From: Protonemura montana | Lineage: Eukaryota; Arthropoda; Insecta; Plecoptera; Nemouridae | Assembly (NCBI GenBank): GCA_947568835.1 | Contig: OX387604.1 | Span: 20,055,076-20,119,075 of the forward strand | DNA length: 64,000 nucleotides | Reading direction: 5' to 3' | Shown here: positions 30,201-40,300 of the stretch, one piece after another | How positions within the stretch are numbered: the first letter of the stretch is position 1 | Layout: each line of letters starts with the position of its first letter | Position numbers and translations under genes: made by a program | Notes under the pieces: generated by a model | What the model was told of the DNA's origin: nothing | The model's database searches: none | The model's input: the letters and a program-made list of their open reading frames with translations, nothing else

Positions 30201-31045
30201 AAACTCATGTGATCACACGAGAACCAATAATTCCAACTCGCCTAATCGTTCAGTTATCCTTTCTACTTATATCACTTCTACCAACACCTTCGACCATACA
30301 AATAAGATTAGTTTCGCATTTTTTTCGATCACATTCTTAGCCATATTCAGATTGTCGCCTCGGAAGAAACTTAGGACGGACATATCTTGATTACTACAAG
30401 GCTGTGGGAGTGATTCCTGCCAACCTGCCTCTCCCGATGGCTGCGTCTCCTGAGCCCCGTCGGAGAGGCCGCTCGTGCCGGCGAAGGAGTCCTTCTTCCA
30501 GGCCCCGTTCTAGACCACATCCTCACTCAGTCATCCATCTCAACAACTTCACAGGGAGCACTTCCAGCGAATCTCCCGGTAAATTCATGAGGGTCATATA
30601 AGAAACTAGCAGGGTTTACCGATAGCTACTTCCAATATCGGGATTAAGGGGCTGATAGTTTGAACAGAGTTATTTTTCTGTTTTCAAAGGTGGAAGTCCA
30701 AAGGGCAGAGGAGTTTCAGGGTCTGTCGCTGTGAAAGTCCGCCAGCTTGCGGAACCAACCAGTCAAACGTTGCCTGTATCGTCTGCTGGTTTGAGAAGTC
30801 TTGCTGGTAAGAAGGTGGGAGGAGGAGGCTTGATTTGTAGGTCTGCTCTCTCAACAGCAGCCTGTGACACTCCCAAACCTCCTCCAGCTCCTCCACCTCC
30901 TCCGTCGCTTCCTCCCAGGCTTGCCATCATCGACTTTAACCAGCTCACGCGAGGCGGCTTGGATGAGGCGACAGGGAGGGGAAAACGACTCAGGGTGAGG
31001 CGAAGAAAGTCGAGGGCATCGCCGTCGCCGACAGGGAAACGATAA
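179..31045 (+). CDS. AGBL4: Cytosolic carboxypeptidase 6-like (CCP6/AGBL4), 3' ten exons; 5' end outside window
   Basis: This is an M14-family zinc carboxypeptidase of the cytosolic (Nna1-like) group. The family removes glutamates from polyglutamylated tubulin and other acidic tails. Exons join as 179-273, 1575-1791, 11457-11592, 16455-16569, 22318-22429, 24791-24882, 25302-25412, 28299-28411, 30351-30578 and 30690-31045. Every junction is GT-AG and every phase is compatible, giving 524 codons plus a stop. In visible numbering, HPGE (138-141) supplies the first two zinc ligands. HAH (236-238) contains the third. NPDG and GFDLNR follow the family pattern, and Glu309 in TLEVSF is the catalytic base. 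The order and spacing match vertebrate CCP6 better than other CCPs, as I remember the family. The N-terminal beta-sandwich start lies left of the window. After the YLDYY segment the last two exons encode a long Arg/Ser- and Pro-rich tail unlike the shorter vertebrate one. The AATAAA at 31148 is a likely poly(A) signal. Confidence 0.96.
274..1574 (+). other. CCP6 intron (1.3 kb)
   Basis: Bounded by GTAAGT and TTCCAG. It has a poly-C run at about 310-322 just after the donor. I see no other recognisable element or gene in it. Confidence 0.8.
1575..1791 (+). CDS. AGBL4: CCP6 exon b
   Basis: Completes Trp, then QRMP, VYYY, a FGFDRE stretch and YQFAFSFPYSYSR, the conserved linker into the carboxypeptidase domain. 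Donor is GTAAGC after a complete Val codon. A GTG-GTA pair at the edge leaves a small ambiguity, but GTAAGC is the better donor and keeps phase 0. Confidence 0.94.
3737..3761. repeat. GACGCC hexanucleotide run
   Basis: Four perfect GACGCC units plus a partial one, within an intron. Confidence 0.9.
9808..10262 (-). mobile_element. 5S-rRNA-derived SINE, copy 1
   Basis: On the minus strand, 10206-10155 reads GATCACCGAAGTTAGGCA, then after a gap GTATTGGATGGGTGACC. That is the internal-promoter half of 5S rRNA. It is followed by about 340 bp of body shared with 29829-30216, including GGTCCCCTTGG-type sequence and CCGTCCTTCGGAAGGGA, and a tail with GCGTCGTTAAACACC and ATCAATCA. The structure fits a SINE3-type element transcribed by RNA polymerase III. 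Exact ends were not determined. Confidence 0.8.
11457..11592 (+). CDS. AGBL4: CCP6 exon c (HPGE zinc motif)
   Basis: Begins QQRRLDLVTITSP after TTTTTGCAG and ends within a Gly codon before GTAATT. It carries the HPGE signature, in which His and Glu bind zinc, followed by SPTSFICQG. This is the most diagnostic exon for M14 cytosolic carboxypeptidases. Confidence 0.97.
13321..13722. repeat. Decamer minisatellite, consensus about GTGCCGGTAA
   Basis: About 40 imperfect tandem copies of a 10-bp unit. Many units read GGTAAGTGCC when phased differently, so a GTAAGT-like string recurs every ten bases. Divergence is higher towards both edges, where units decay to forms such as CTGTTAGTAC. Confidence 0.93.
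14445..14808. repeat. Four tandem copies of a 91-bp unit
   Basis: Copies start at 14445, 14536, 14627 and 14718, an exact 91-bp period. Each begins TTAACCAGAACTAT and contains CAATTGGGTTGCTCGGGT. Copies 2-4 are nearly identical, and the first differs at a few sites, pointing to recent expansion from the right-hand side. Confidence 0.95.
16455..16569 (+). CDS. AGBL4: CCP6 exon d (NPDG motif)
   Basis: Encodes LIDFLVSSHP, VLREYV, MMNPDGVYLGNYR. The donor GTTGGT is weak, but it is the only choice that keeps the frame into the next exon and matches the known NYR-to-GFDLNR spacing. Confidence 0.95.
17301..17579. repeat. TA, CT and GT microsatellite cluster
   Basis: TA run at about 17301-17326, CT-rich run at 17341-17376 and GT run at 17551-17579, all in one intron. 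Confidence 0.9.
19302..19340. repeat. GCCCGAC heptamer run
   Basis: Five GCCCGAC/GCCTGAC units. A related GGCGTCGG-rich stretch on the other strand sits near 19493-19530, suggesting an old local inversion or duplication. Confidence 0.85.
20490..20545 (-). repeat. 5S-rRNA-like fragment
   Basis: The minus strand reads CTCTCGGTTAACCAACAC, GCCGAGCCTGG and GGATGGGTGACCG. This follows the order of the 5S segment from TCTCGGAAGCTAAGCA to TTGGATGGGAGACCG. The flanks differ from the SINE copies, so this may be a second 5S-derived family or a 5S relic. Confidence 0.55.
22318..22429 (+). CDS. AGBL4: CCP6 exon e (GFDLNR motif)
   Basis: Acceptor TTAAAG, donor GTGAGT. Encodes STLMGFDLNRTW, with the conserved Asn-Arg pair used by M14 enzymes for substrate carboxylate binding, then WAHPTLHAV. 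Ends on a full Lys codon. Confidence 0.96.
22430..24790 (+). other. CCP6 intron (2.4 kb)
   Basis: A TA dinucleotide run lies near 23446-23461. Otherwise unremarkable AT-rich intron sequence. Confidence 0.7.
24791..24882 (+). CDS. AGBL4: CCP6 exon f (third zinc ligand)
   Basis: Acceptor ACAACAG, donor GTAAGC. Encodes DIELDFVLDLHAHSS and FVYGNTYED. The HAH pair includes the third zinc-binding His. Ends in phase 2. Confidence 0.95.
25302..25412 (+). CDS. AGBL4: CCP6 exon g
   Basis: Acceptor TTATTACAG, donor GTTAGA (weak). Encodes YERHIVFPKLLAQN and YNRDTQKTGTTRR, matching the family FPKLL and NRD...GTGRR segment. Ends in phase 2 within an Arg codon. Confidence 0.94.
25413..28298 (+). other. 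CCP6 intron (2.9 kb)
   Basis: A TA run lies near 28114-28130. The 136-codon open frame at 26957-27367 shows no recognisable motif or splice support, so it is not called as a gene. Confidence 0.7.
28299..28411 (+). CDS. AGBL4: CCP6 exon h (catalytic Glu)
   Basis: Acceptor ACTTGCAG. Encodes NCYTLEVSFFGYQ, with the catalytic Glu, and FYYTEES. The open frame continues for about 140 bases past the donor GTATCC, but that stretch has no family similarity. Splicing after the single T of a Tyr codon joins perfectly to the next exon. Confidence 0.95.
29829..30235 (-). mobile_element. 5S-rRNA-derived SINE, copy 2
   Basis: Aligns by eye with copy 1 over its full length: CCAAGGGGACCACCGGCTTA, then CCTTCCGAAGGACGG, then GCAAGGC on the plus strand. 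The 5S-like part (30216-30163, minus) is more degraded, for example GGATGGATGAAC for GGATGGGTGACC. It ends about 115 bp before a CCP6 exon. Confidence 0.78.
30351..30578 (+). CDS. AGBL4: CCP6 exon i (end of catalytic domain and basic tail)
   Basis: Acceptor CATATTCAG. The split Tyr is followed by CRLGRNLGRTYLDYY, matching the family LGRN...DYY end of the catalytic domain. It then encodes a basic, Ser/Arg/Pro-rich tail. Donor is GTAAAT. Confidence 0.92.
30690..31045 (+). CDS. AGBL4: CCP6 exon j (terminal)
   Basis: Acceptor TTTCAAAG restores the frame in a Gly codon. The residues are low-complexity: a run of Gly, a polyproline stretch near 30880-30910, then an Arg/Lys-rich end and TAA at 31043. 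The minus strand also has open frames here, caused by the biased composition. Phase and position support the plus-strand reading, but tail conservation cannot be judged. Confidence 0.82.
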
Positions 31046-34000
31046 TATTATCAATTTAACAATTGTTGTTTTTAAATTTGTGAACGTCGTAATTAAACGA
31101 CTGTATTAAAAGCTATTCAAAACACACCTTGCGTGTCCAAATTAAGAAATAAATGTTGATTGTATCATGTGAGCGTCTTCGTCTGATTTCCCTTGTTCCT
31201 TGGGAGTTCCTTGGGAGGATAGTTCCTAGCCCCGAGTAAGGTGCTAATGAAAGTACTGAATTAAATTAAAGGGCGGCATCTTAGAGCAGCTGCGCGTGCA
31301 CTCATTTGCAATAGAAACGGTTATCAGACCAATCAATTATTAAGTATCACAGTTTTGAAAAAGATATTTTAAAATAAAATTGAGATTTCTACTGTACAAA
31401 TTCACATTGCAACAAAATATGAATGTAATAAAATAAAATAAAATAAAATACACTTTCATTTACATGCAATTGCCCTGAACCACCATCTAATTTTGTTGTA
31501 GAGTTAGCGAGAATGATAATGCGATCACAATATTATGATCTAATTACGAAGTCGATATGTGCTCTTCCTGTTATCAGGAGATGTCAGCCATACAAGCTCT
31601 CCCATTTACGATGAAAGACACAGCGGAGGGCCGGGGCGGGAATATGGTGGTTAGGAGCTGGGCGGGGTGGGCGGGGTGAGGGCGGCTCGGGAACGCTGGG
31701 AGAGGGCGCGACTCTGAGCCGAAAGAGAGGGAGAGATGAATATCCAATTTAATGAAATTTATATCCGTATTAAGGAATCTCTGAATTCTGGAATCGCGTT
31801 CGCTGGGGCTTTGCAGTATGAAAAGGACTATCGCTTGCAGAAGATGTTTATAATTGAACGTGGTTTTAAGACTTTGGGTTACTTTGTGGAAAACTATGTT
31901 CGATAAGTTTAATAAAGACTGTTTTTATCGCGGGGGGTGGGGCAGTACGGGCAATAGTTACAGTAGATCATATCATTATAATAGATCCGACTATGATGAT
32001 GGGCAGGTGTACAAATACGAAAGACAAAGACAAAGTCAATGGCTGCTGTCAAGATTGTGCTAAAAATAATTCGTGAAACGTCTTGAAGTATGCATACTTA
32101 GCTATGGATTAACTAAGTTGCATTTAAAATTTGACTTGACTTGAACTTAACTTGCGTTGACTGAAAGAAATACTTTGTCGTAGGGTGTATTATACTTGAG
32201 CATCGTAACCAATTTTATTGTCGACAGTGAGCTCGAAATGAAAATAAAATTACAACATATGCCAGACTATTTTGGGCATGCAGTACTTCACTGGAATTCC
32301 GTTTACATAGATTATGTCGAAAACTGCAATCCATTGATTAAAATTAAAAGTAACTATACGCTAAACTGCAAGAAATCCCACAGTGCGTCGACGTGAGGTT
32401 CTGTATCCTATGCATACCTACGTCGATATTGGAGACAAGCTGAGATTTATGAAAAAAACCTGCTCCTTGGTAATATTTTAATAGAATTCACAACTGGAGA
32501 GTCGAATCGAATCGAAAAGAAACTTGGAAGTAATGGGCTGGAAATAACACAAATCACTTCTCGATTCTGATTCCATTCTGCGCTGAGACCCAAATACTAC
32601 CTCGCAAACTGAAACCCTGGGAAACCGAGTGAACTTGAAGGCCCTGGCTAGAACGACAATGTAGCTACGATCTAGACTTGAATTGTAACTCAGCGTTGAA
32701 ACTTGAGGGGCGACTACTATTATTATACGACGTCATAACACAGGCAAAAACCACGAGATTTCTCGCAAATAAACGTCATTATTTGAAACCACTGGTTGCT
32801 TACTAAGCCTCTTTGTTAAACTATGTGACAGCTAAATTTCATTCGGTGATATTTGGAGAGGGACGCGAAGCGTAAGCAACACAAGACATTATTTCAGATG
32901 CACGAAAGCATTGTGCTTGTGCTGAGCGCGGATGGGCACATTTTGAAACTTGCTGATAGTGTCAGCCAGTTAGGATAAGTAGCACTAAATAGATTGTGTA
33001 CAAACAGGATACGCAAACTTGATTCCGGGGATCTTTAGTATTTCGCGATAGCCTCTAATGCCCACCAATTGTTCACTACACGTGCTTAGATGGATCAGAA
33101 AGTTGAGGAAAGCAGTGCTATCATCAGAGAGTGGCATCAGTTTGAGAGACGACAGACTGGGCGCGAGTGAACAGACACGAGGGCGCTACTGAAACGTAGT
33201 CCGTATCAGGCATTCTGGACGGCACTCTCGTGAACTTTCCTATTACCGTTGTTGAACGTGTTCTGAATCAGTGCGGCAGGTATACTTCTGGGAGCAATGG
33301 ACCGTTATCAAAAATGGGAAGAATAGGCACCAACAGTCAGTTATCATAGACATTCGCAGAAAATCGTCTTAACCGACCGGAATTATAGTGCACGACAAGT
33401 AATTGATAATATTATTGTTCTGTCTTATTAGATTACATGTATTTAAATTATTGTGTCTGGAATGGAAAGGTTAATGAGAGAAAATTAAAACGCAAATACT
33501 ATAAATGACTGCTCTGTAAATATATGGTTTTATATGAATTCATTAGGATATATTAAAATTAGGAATAAAAAATTGCTTATTAAACAATGATCATTTTTGT
33601 GACTTATAATATTAGTCTGAAAAAACAGTAGATATTGAATTAAAGTGAATGAACTGAAAAATAGTTAAGTTTCCTTTGTTATCTGAAAAGGTGTTTATGA
33701 ATTTTTCCCCAGTTCCTTACACATATCAGATTCTAGTCTACACAATTCAACAGTATTTCACAATTCAACAATGTATTGAATAGCTGTAAAGCTAAATAAA
33801 ACATTACAAACTAACTAATTGTATTTACCAACACACAATTAAATTTTAGTTTTTAATCAACGAATATCAAATAAAAAACGATGGCAAATTATTGATTGGT
33901 GATTGATGAATTGCTGAACTTGTAGAAAGTGGTTATTGTTACACCATAATAAAATGTACGTTGTATTATTTTGTGTGGTATTTGATTATTCGATATGCTG

Positions 34001-34150
34001 CTCCATTGGTCAACATTCAACCACCACACATTAAAGAAAACCTCTATCAACTGTCCTTTAAGGAAAACTTGGAAAGGTGTACAAATGATAATGTAACAAT
34101 AATACGGCTATAAAAACACCAAGTAGGAGGATGTGGCAGCTTTGAGCTGA
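31046..34150. other. Convergent intergenic region, CCP6 / POLR1A
   Basis: Separates the two 3' ends. It contains an AAAAT pentamer run (about 31426-31450) and a GC-rich block at 31620-31740 with several GGGCGGGG-type Sp1-like strings, atypical for this AT-rich window. A 69-codon open frame at 31854 is not supported by any motif. The rest is AT-rich with no recognised gene. Confidence 0.6.
31148..31153 (+). promoter_or_regulatory. Poly(A) signal AATAAA, CCP6
   Basis: A canonical hexamer about 100 bases after the CCP6 stop codon, on the coding strand. Confidence 0.6.
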
Positions 34151-34308
34151 CTATTTAACATCTACCCTTTTCGGAGACAGGGGCCAGTCGTTGTCTCTCT
34201 TGATCTCTTTCTTGAACTTCTGATGCACTTGGAACATACCAGTGCCGCTTTTGCAGGGCCGTCCGATCATCAGTCGGCTCGAAGGAGAAAACAAATCTTC
34301 TTTTTTTC
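34151..34308 (-). CDS. POLR1A: POLR1A exon 21 (terminal)
   Basis: Acceptor TGCTGTATAG at 34309 gives [16 protein letters not shown], lining up with LGSHDELRSPSACLVVG of the human protein. After SGTGMFQV the protein extends about 25 residues, longer than the human end, to TAG at 34151. A second AG at 34297 is also in frame but has a purine-rich tract and loses four aligned residues. Confidence 0.92.
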
Positions 34309-37300
34309 CTATACAGCAAAACCCAACAAAAAAAATCAGTAATTAAAATTGAGCATCCAATAGAAAATAAGTTTGGCAAGCATCTGTCTTTTTAAAGAAA
34401 AAGGGGCAGCAAATATGTATGAGTAACAAATTCACCGTGGGAACATTTCCACTACGGTGAATTTGGGTTGGAAAAATGGTACAGCAATGGAATCAATTAG
34501 CAATGAGAATAGATGGTATAATAGCTTACCACTGATTGCAGCCAGCTTCAGAAACCTGAGAGACGACTCGAATGACATTTGTTGAAGCGGAGAAACATTC
34601 TTCTCCATCCCGGCGCGGTTGAGTGGTTCAAAGATGCCGTTGTATGTCATGTAGTCAGCAATGAGCAAAAGATGCCGAGGGTCCACTGTGATTCCATACA
34701 TCTTGAACACATCTTGCACCTCCTAAAAATAACACAATGGTCTTCATTCCAAAATTACGAACCGGACACTCAAGCTGTATTCAATGTTTCATTTACTAAT
34801 CTAGAGTTGACTTATCCTTGTTGTTACCAATTGCCAGTTTGGCTTACAAAAAGGAGCAACTAATACAAATATCGTTTGAAAGGTTGTAATAGATGTAAAG
34901 CCCTCCGTTATCGAGGAGCAAAAACAAGGGGATTCATACTGTCAACATTGAACCTGTTTTTAGAATCAAGAAAATTGCTTTTAATGCACCTATCCAAGCA
35001 AGGAAACAAAGAGAAAACAGTTTGTGGCCAGATAATTGACAGCTGGAGAGAGTTGTTAACTGTGGCACCAGATTATAAATGCAACTGTCGAAAGAACCGA
35101 CTAGAATAACGTACTCGAACGATGACCCTTCTGGCAGCCTCGATGCCGTAAGTAGCGGCCATTCCGTGAATATCGTTGGTGTACAGTCTGTTCAAGTCCA
35201 ACAGTTCGTAGTGTTTGCACATTTCCTACAATCAAACACTGCACTTTAGTCGAGGCATTTCATTTTTTTTTGTAATTTAAATCGTGTTTTTTTGCTACAA
35301 CTCCCAGAGTGGTTTATTTTAACAAGAATTGCTAGTTTTCAGGTGATTTCACAAGGGAGCAGAAAACAGCACCAATTGATTTGTTTACTACCATTCAGTT
35401 GACATATTGACAATATGAATATTGAACAGACAGAAATGGTCATCCAAAGGCAATACAATTATTGTAATATTTGTTAAAGACAAGAATGCAGGATTTCTTG
35501 GTTATCCTGAAGTTTTCTCATACTCAAACCAGCAGGCATTGGATAGATGGGAAGCGAGGCTAGAAATCATGACACAAACCTGCGGCTATCCGATTGCCGG
35601 GCGGGTGTTACCTAACTGGGCCCACATTTTTCCAGTCTTGCTCCCCTACCAAAGACAAAGACATAAATAAGTGATTTTCAAGGTGACTTACTTGGATATT
35701 AATTCCATCTGTTTTGAAGACTAAACTTCCCGTGTCATTGTTGGTGTACGTGAAACCTTTCCTGATGTTTGGAACCTCCTTCAGAACCCAATTTTTCGCA
35801 ATCTCCCGAATGCAAGTTGTCAGGTTGATTCTCTTAAATATTAATGAAAGCTGTGAAAAAAATCACAGAAAACTTGATTTACAATTTAAAAGTAACGATT
35901 TAGGCTGCAGAAAGGTCAATCAATTTACATTATTAAGATACGAGATAAAGAGAGGTAGGTAATGTTCTGCCGGGAAATTACAACAGTGGAATATCTTGGA
36001 TTCTTTCAATGACATTTCTTCTCAGGCAATTTTTGTTGCAACATAACACTTACTTTCTTTTCAGTGTAATAAGAAAAAATAGACAGTAACAAACATAAAT
36101 ACTATGTGATTGGCATACTTCAATTCGCATTTATGAAACTATTCTAAAGCTAAATTTTAAAATATTACCAAATAAGGGGAAAAGAGAGGGACAGGGGCTC
36201 CATAAATTGGCTCGTCAACAATGATATGCCATGATTAGAAGTGGTATCTGATGGAATGCAACACTTTGTTATAGATTCCAATAGATTTTTTCTATTTAAA
36301 ATTATTGATGCTTGCAAAATACACAATTATTTAACTTTCACAAAATGCCAACAATTTTGGCTAATATGCTTTCCTGACATGTTAATTTACCGTAATAACT
36401 TAATCAGGTCGGAATCCAGTGAATTTGTGTTATGTTTATTACGCAATTATTTAGTTTAAATAAGTAAGTAGTAGAAAGTGCGACAGAATGCGTAGCCTGT
36501 GACAATATCAAGGTACCGATCAGATGTTTAGATTGCGAAAAACGACAAATTAACAATTTCTTTGGGCATTTTGCAAGGCTGTTCAGAAAATTTGGCGCCT
36601 ACCTGCGACTTTTGGCATTTTTCTTATGATTTATTCTTATAAGAAATCGAACGTGGAATAGAATCGTGTAAATAAGAACTGAATCTGATGAAAGTGGTTC
36701 AAAATTGAGCAATGTATAAAACCTCAATTAGATCGTTTTCCACGGGATCAGTATCACTACGGTAATTCTTATCACTCGATACACTAATCACACACTAATA
36801 TGGCAAAGAGGGTCCAAATTAATCAGTAAAGGAGTTGGATTTGGGTGAGATTGAACCTAGCTATTGAGTCTTAGTCTTGAGGGTAAAACTTTTTCGGCAG
36901 AGTAACCCTCGATTATATCTTATCTTAGGTACTGAAATTGCTGAAGTCAACTCAAATAAATCACATCACTCTTATCCCTCACTTCACTCATGGCAGCTGC
37001 TTAAGTAGCGTGTGCACTGCTATTTTACGTTATCGTTGAGATTGAACCAGGACATTGAGTTTAGGCCTTAAAACTAAGGAAAGGTGTAGTAATTTAACTG
37101 CAGAGTTGCAATCGATAACACTTCTGGACTAAAATTGCTGATATCAACTCACATCACTCTTATCACTCGTGGCACTCACGGCAGCTGCGTGCGCAGCGGG
37201 TGCAAATGCTATTTAGCCAATGACAATCCAAGGTGAAAAGGACCATAGGTACTTTATTGTGCTTTCAAAATTACTACGGGTTTGGTTAAAATATTTTGAT

Positions 37301-40300
37301 ATGGAATGGAACTGAAATTTTGGATGGAGAGTGACTACTGTTGTTTAAGTGAATCCTGTTTGCAATCGCCACATTGCTTCTATGTAACTGCACTAACTAT
37401 CGATAATGAAAATAAACAACAAAATAACACTAGGTTGGCAGGAGGTAATCTAGAACTAAACCAATAACTAAACCTTACTTACCCCAAGATCGATGCAGCA
37501 CCAAGCGTGACCTTTTGACGTGCCGTAATCATAGTTCAGAACGTTTGGATCAGAGTTCAACAATTCCTGGACTCGTTGGGCTTTCGAAATACGACGTTTT
37601 AATGGTTTTTTGTCCTGATCGTCATAGAACGACTCATTTTCAGACACTTCATCGGGATCTTTTACAGTCAAAGATTCATCCATTCTACCATCATCGTTTT
37701 CCGCTGTAGGCAAAAAATAACACTTAAAACCTACGAGACCGACCTTTCCTTATTAAGGTATTATTTAATCTCGTCATTAGCTAATAAACAGACAAGAATG
37801 ACTGTCGGCACATTCACGTACGATCGTCGACGTCTTCTTCCACAGCCTCTGGATCTTCGTATTCTCTTTCGTTGTGCCTTGCCCGCGACCGAGCCATTGT
37901 GGCATCTTCATCCTCGCCCTCCTCATCTTCGTCAGAGCTCACATGTTCCTCTCCCGTTGCCCGGCTCGTCTTTGCTTTCACACTTTTCTTGTCGCTTGGC
38001 TCAGACTCGTCGTCTTCGTCGACACTTTTCTTTTCTGATTCTTCTGCTACTACCCGCAGTCTGGTACAAGTGGAAAGTTCTGTTAATAATTATTCTCTAC
38101 AATTGATTTAGTTTGTTTGATAGTTAAGAGGTAACACTTACATTCCAGAATATTTTACCATTGAAGTGAGCTTTCGCAATAGCAGTTTAACAAAAGGGGC
38201 ATTTATTGCATCCAGAATGATGTCATGAGTAACTGAGCTGAATTCTCTGTAGATTTTTTCTGGCAGAAAGTCCATCCGCACTCTGTAGACTTGCGCCCTA
38301 TTAAAATAGAAAGACACTTAACATTAGCACAACCAAATTTGTCCCAAGTAATTATGCAGGTCAGCGTTCTATACTCTCTGTAATCAAAACAATTTTACAG
38401 CAGTTTGAATCAAATAATTGCAGCCAACCTTTTTTTGTCTTCTTCAATAGAAACATCGACTGATACACTTTCCAGGACGTCACTGAGCGTGACTAAAGTG
38501 ACATCTTTCTTCAAGATCTCTGCTTTTTGCTCCAAATTAGAAATATTCTTGTGGAACGGTATATCCATGCTGGGTGTTTTCATGGACTTGGAGGCAACCA
38601 TCAGGATTTCACGAAGCCTAGGAATTCCGAGCGTCACATTCATTTCGCCTCGACCAGCGAAATGGAACGTGTTGAGCGTCATCTGGGTGGACGGCTCACC
38701 GATCGATTGGGCGGCCAGCAAACCGACAGGTTCTCCCGCAGGGCACAGGGACTTCATTGACTTGTGAGACATGATCGCTCTGAATTCATTGGCTGCTCTC
38801 GGCTTTTTGCCCGATTTCCTTCTTGCCATCGATGCGACATGATCGCTGATCAACTTTTCCATTCGCTCGGTGAGAGTACCGAAGTCCCGGTCTGCTTGGT
38901 AAAGCGACATGACCGGATCGGGGCATCGACCCGAGTTTAAGAAGTATCTAGAAACACAAATTGAGAGATTATATTTTATTCCTGTGACTGCACTTTCCGA
39001 TTCAAAAGAGATAAATCAAAATTATACAATGGTACATTTGGTGATGTAGTAGATGGTTTGGCACTATCCTTTTCAGAACCAAAAGTCAATCCAAACAAAG
39101 CACAACCCACTACTGCATCATCATCAGATGCACTTTGCCATTCCAAAGAGCAATTTGTACAAAGCAAAGCCTACAAGAGATATTTTCCAGGTTTTAGAAG
39201 GTGCAAGTTTCAGCTACAGTGAGTTTAAGAAAGAAGTATCTGCGATTGGCGAAGCAGCTCAGATTAATGAAAAACAAACCAGCAATATACCTCTTGTCCA
39301 AATTCACATTTACTTCAGCACTTAGCATAGACATTGTTACTATTTGAATAGAGACATACTTGGAAACGAAAACTACATCACCATACATCACCGACTACAA
39401 GGACTCATTCTACCAGCAATAACAGTTCACAGGATTTACTACTAACCTTGAGTTATAAAAACTTCTATTATCTCCCCTTACTTACTAGTTACTAAAAACA
39501 TCCCGCTAAAACACACCAGTAACACACCTGCTTTTGCTGGATTCTTTATCCTTTGTGCTCTGCCACAATTCACTGAGCACAGATGATGCCTTCATTCTAC
39601 CGGTTCTTTGGACATAATCTTTACGCATTTCTGTTGGCAATGACGGTCCTTTTATTTGCGAAAACTTTGTGAAAGGACTTCCTCTGATCTTCGAAGGGTT
39701 CACTTGATCTTTTCTGCTTTCAACCCAGTCTTCAATTTTACTTCTTTGAGAAGAAATTTCCACATCTTTACATCGGTCAAGCAGGTCTGTTTTCACTATG
39801 ACGGCCTGTGCATTGTCTAGAAGGAACGGAATCTGATTCGGCGTCAAAAACTGTGCTTTCATTACGTCTAGACCATCTTCCCCGTAGTAGAATTGGACCA
39901 CACTGCCATCACTGTCCCGCACTGTTTGATCGTAGTTAACCGTGAGGCCTTCAAGATGTTTTATCAAGCATCTCTGAAGGTAACCACTCCGACTGGTTTT
40001 CACAGCAGTATCGATCAATCCCTGAAAAAAACAGCCGTAGAATCTACCTACCAATAATGTACAGGTGCGAACATAACACAGGTAGTAGGTATGAAAGGTA
40101 AAATCTTAAAAATTAAAAAATTTTGATGTGGTTCAATGCACATCATTTTGTTTTCCTTTTTTTTCTTATTGACCAACATTTCTCTCCCAGTAATTTTATC
40201 ACTTTTCTTTGTTTTTGTCGATAAAATATATCACTCACTTCTCTGCCAGCCATGCAATGGAAGAAAAATTCTTGGGGTTGAATTCCCGTCAAGAATCGAC

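Noticed and set aside
30763..31054. Minus-strand gene overlapping the CCP6 terminal exon
   Set aside because: Open frames there come from complementing the Gly/Pro/Arg-rich plus-strand tail, which is in phase with nine other exons.
31854..32063. Tyr/Ser/Arg-rich 69-codon frame after the GC-rich block
   Set aside because: Short, no family and no splice or poly(A) support. A noncoding explanation is as likely.
34291..34296. Alternative acceptor for the last POLR1A exon at 34297
   Set aside because: In frame but preceded by a purine-rich tract. The upstream site at 34309 has a better tract and keeps four residues that align with human POLR1A.
38405..38767. 120-codon plus-strand frame opposite POLR1A exon 14
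   Set aside because: Antisense shadow of the highly conserved trigger-loop exon.
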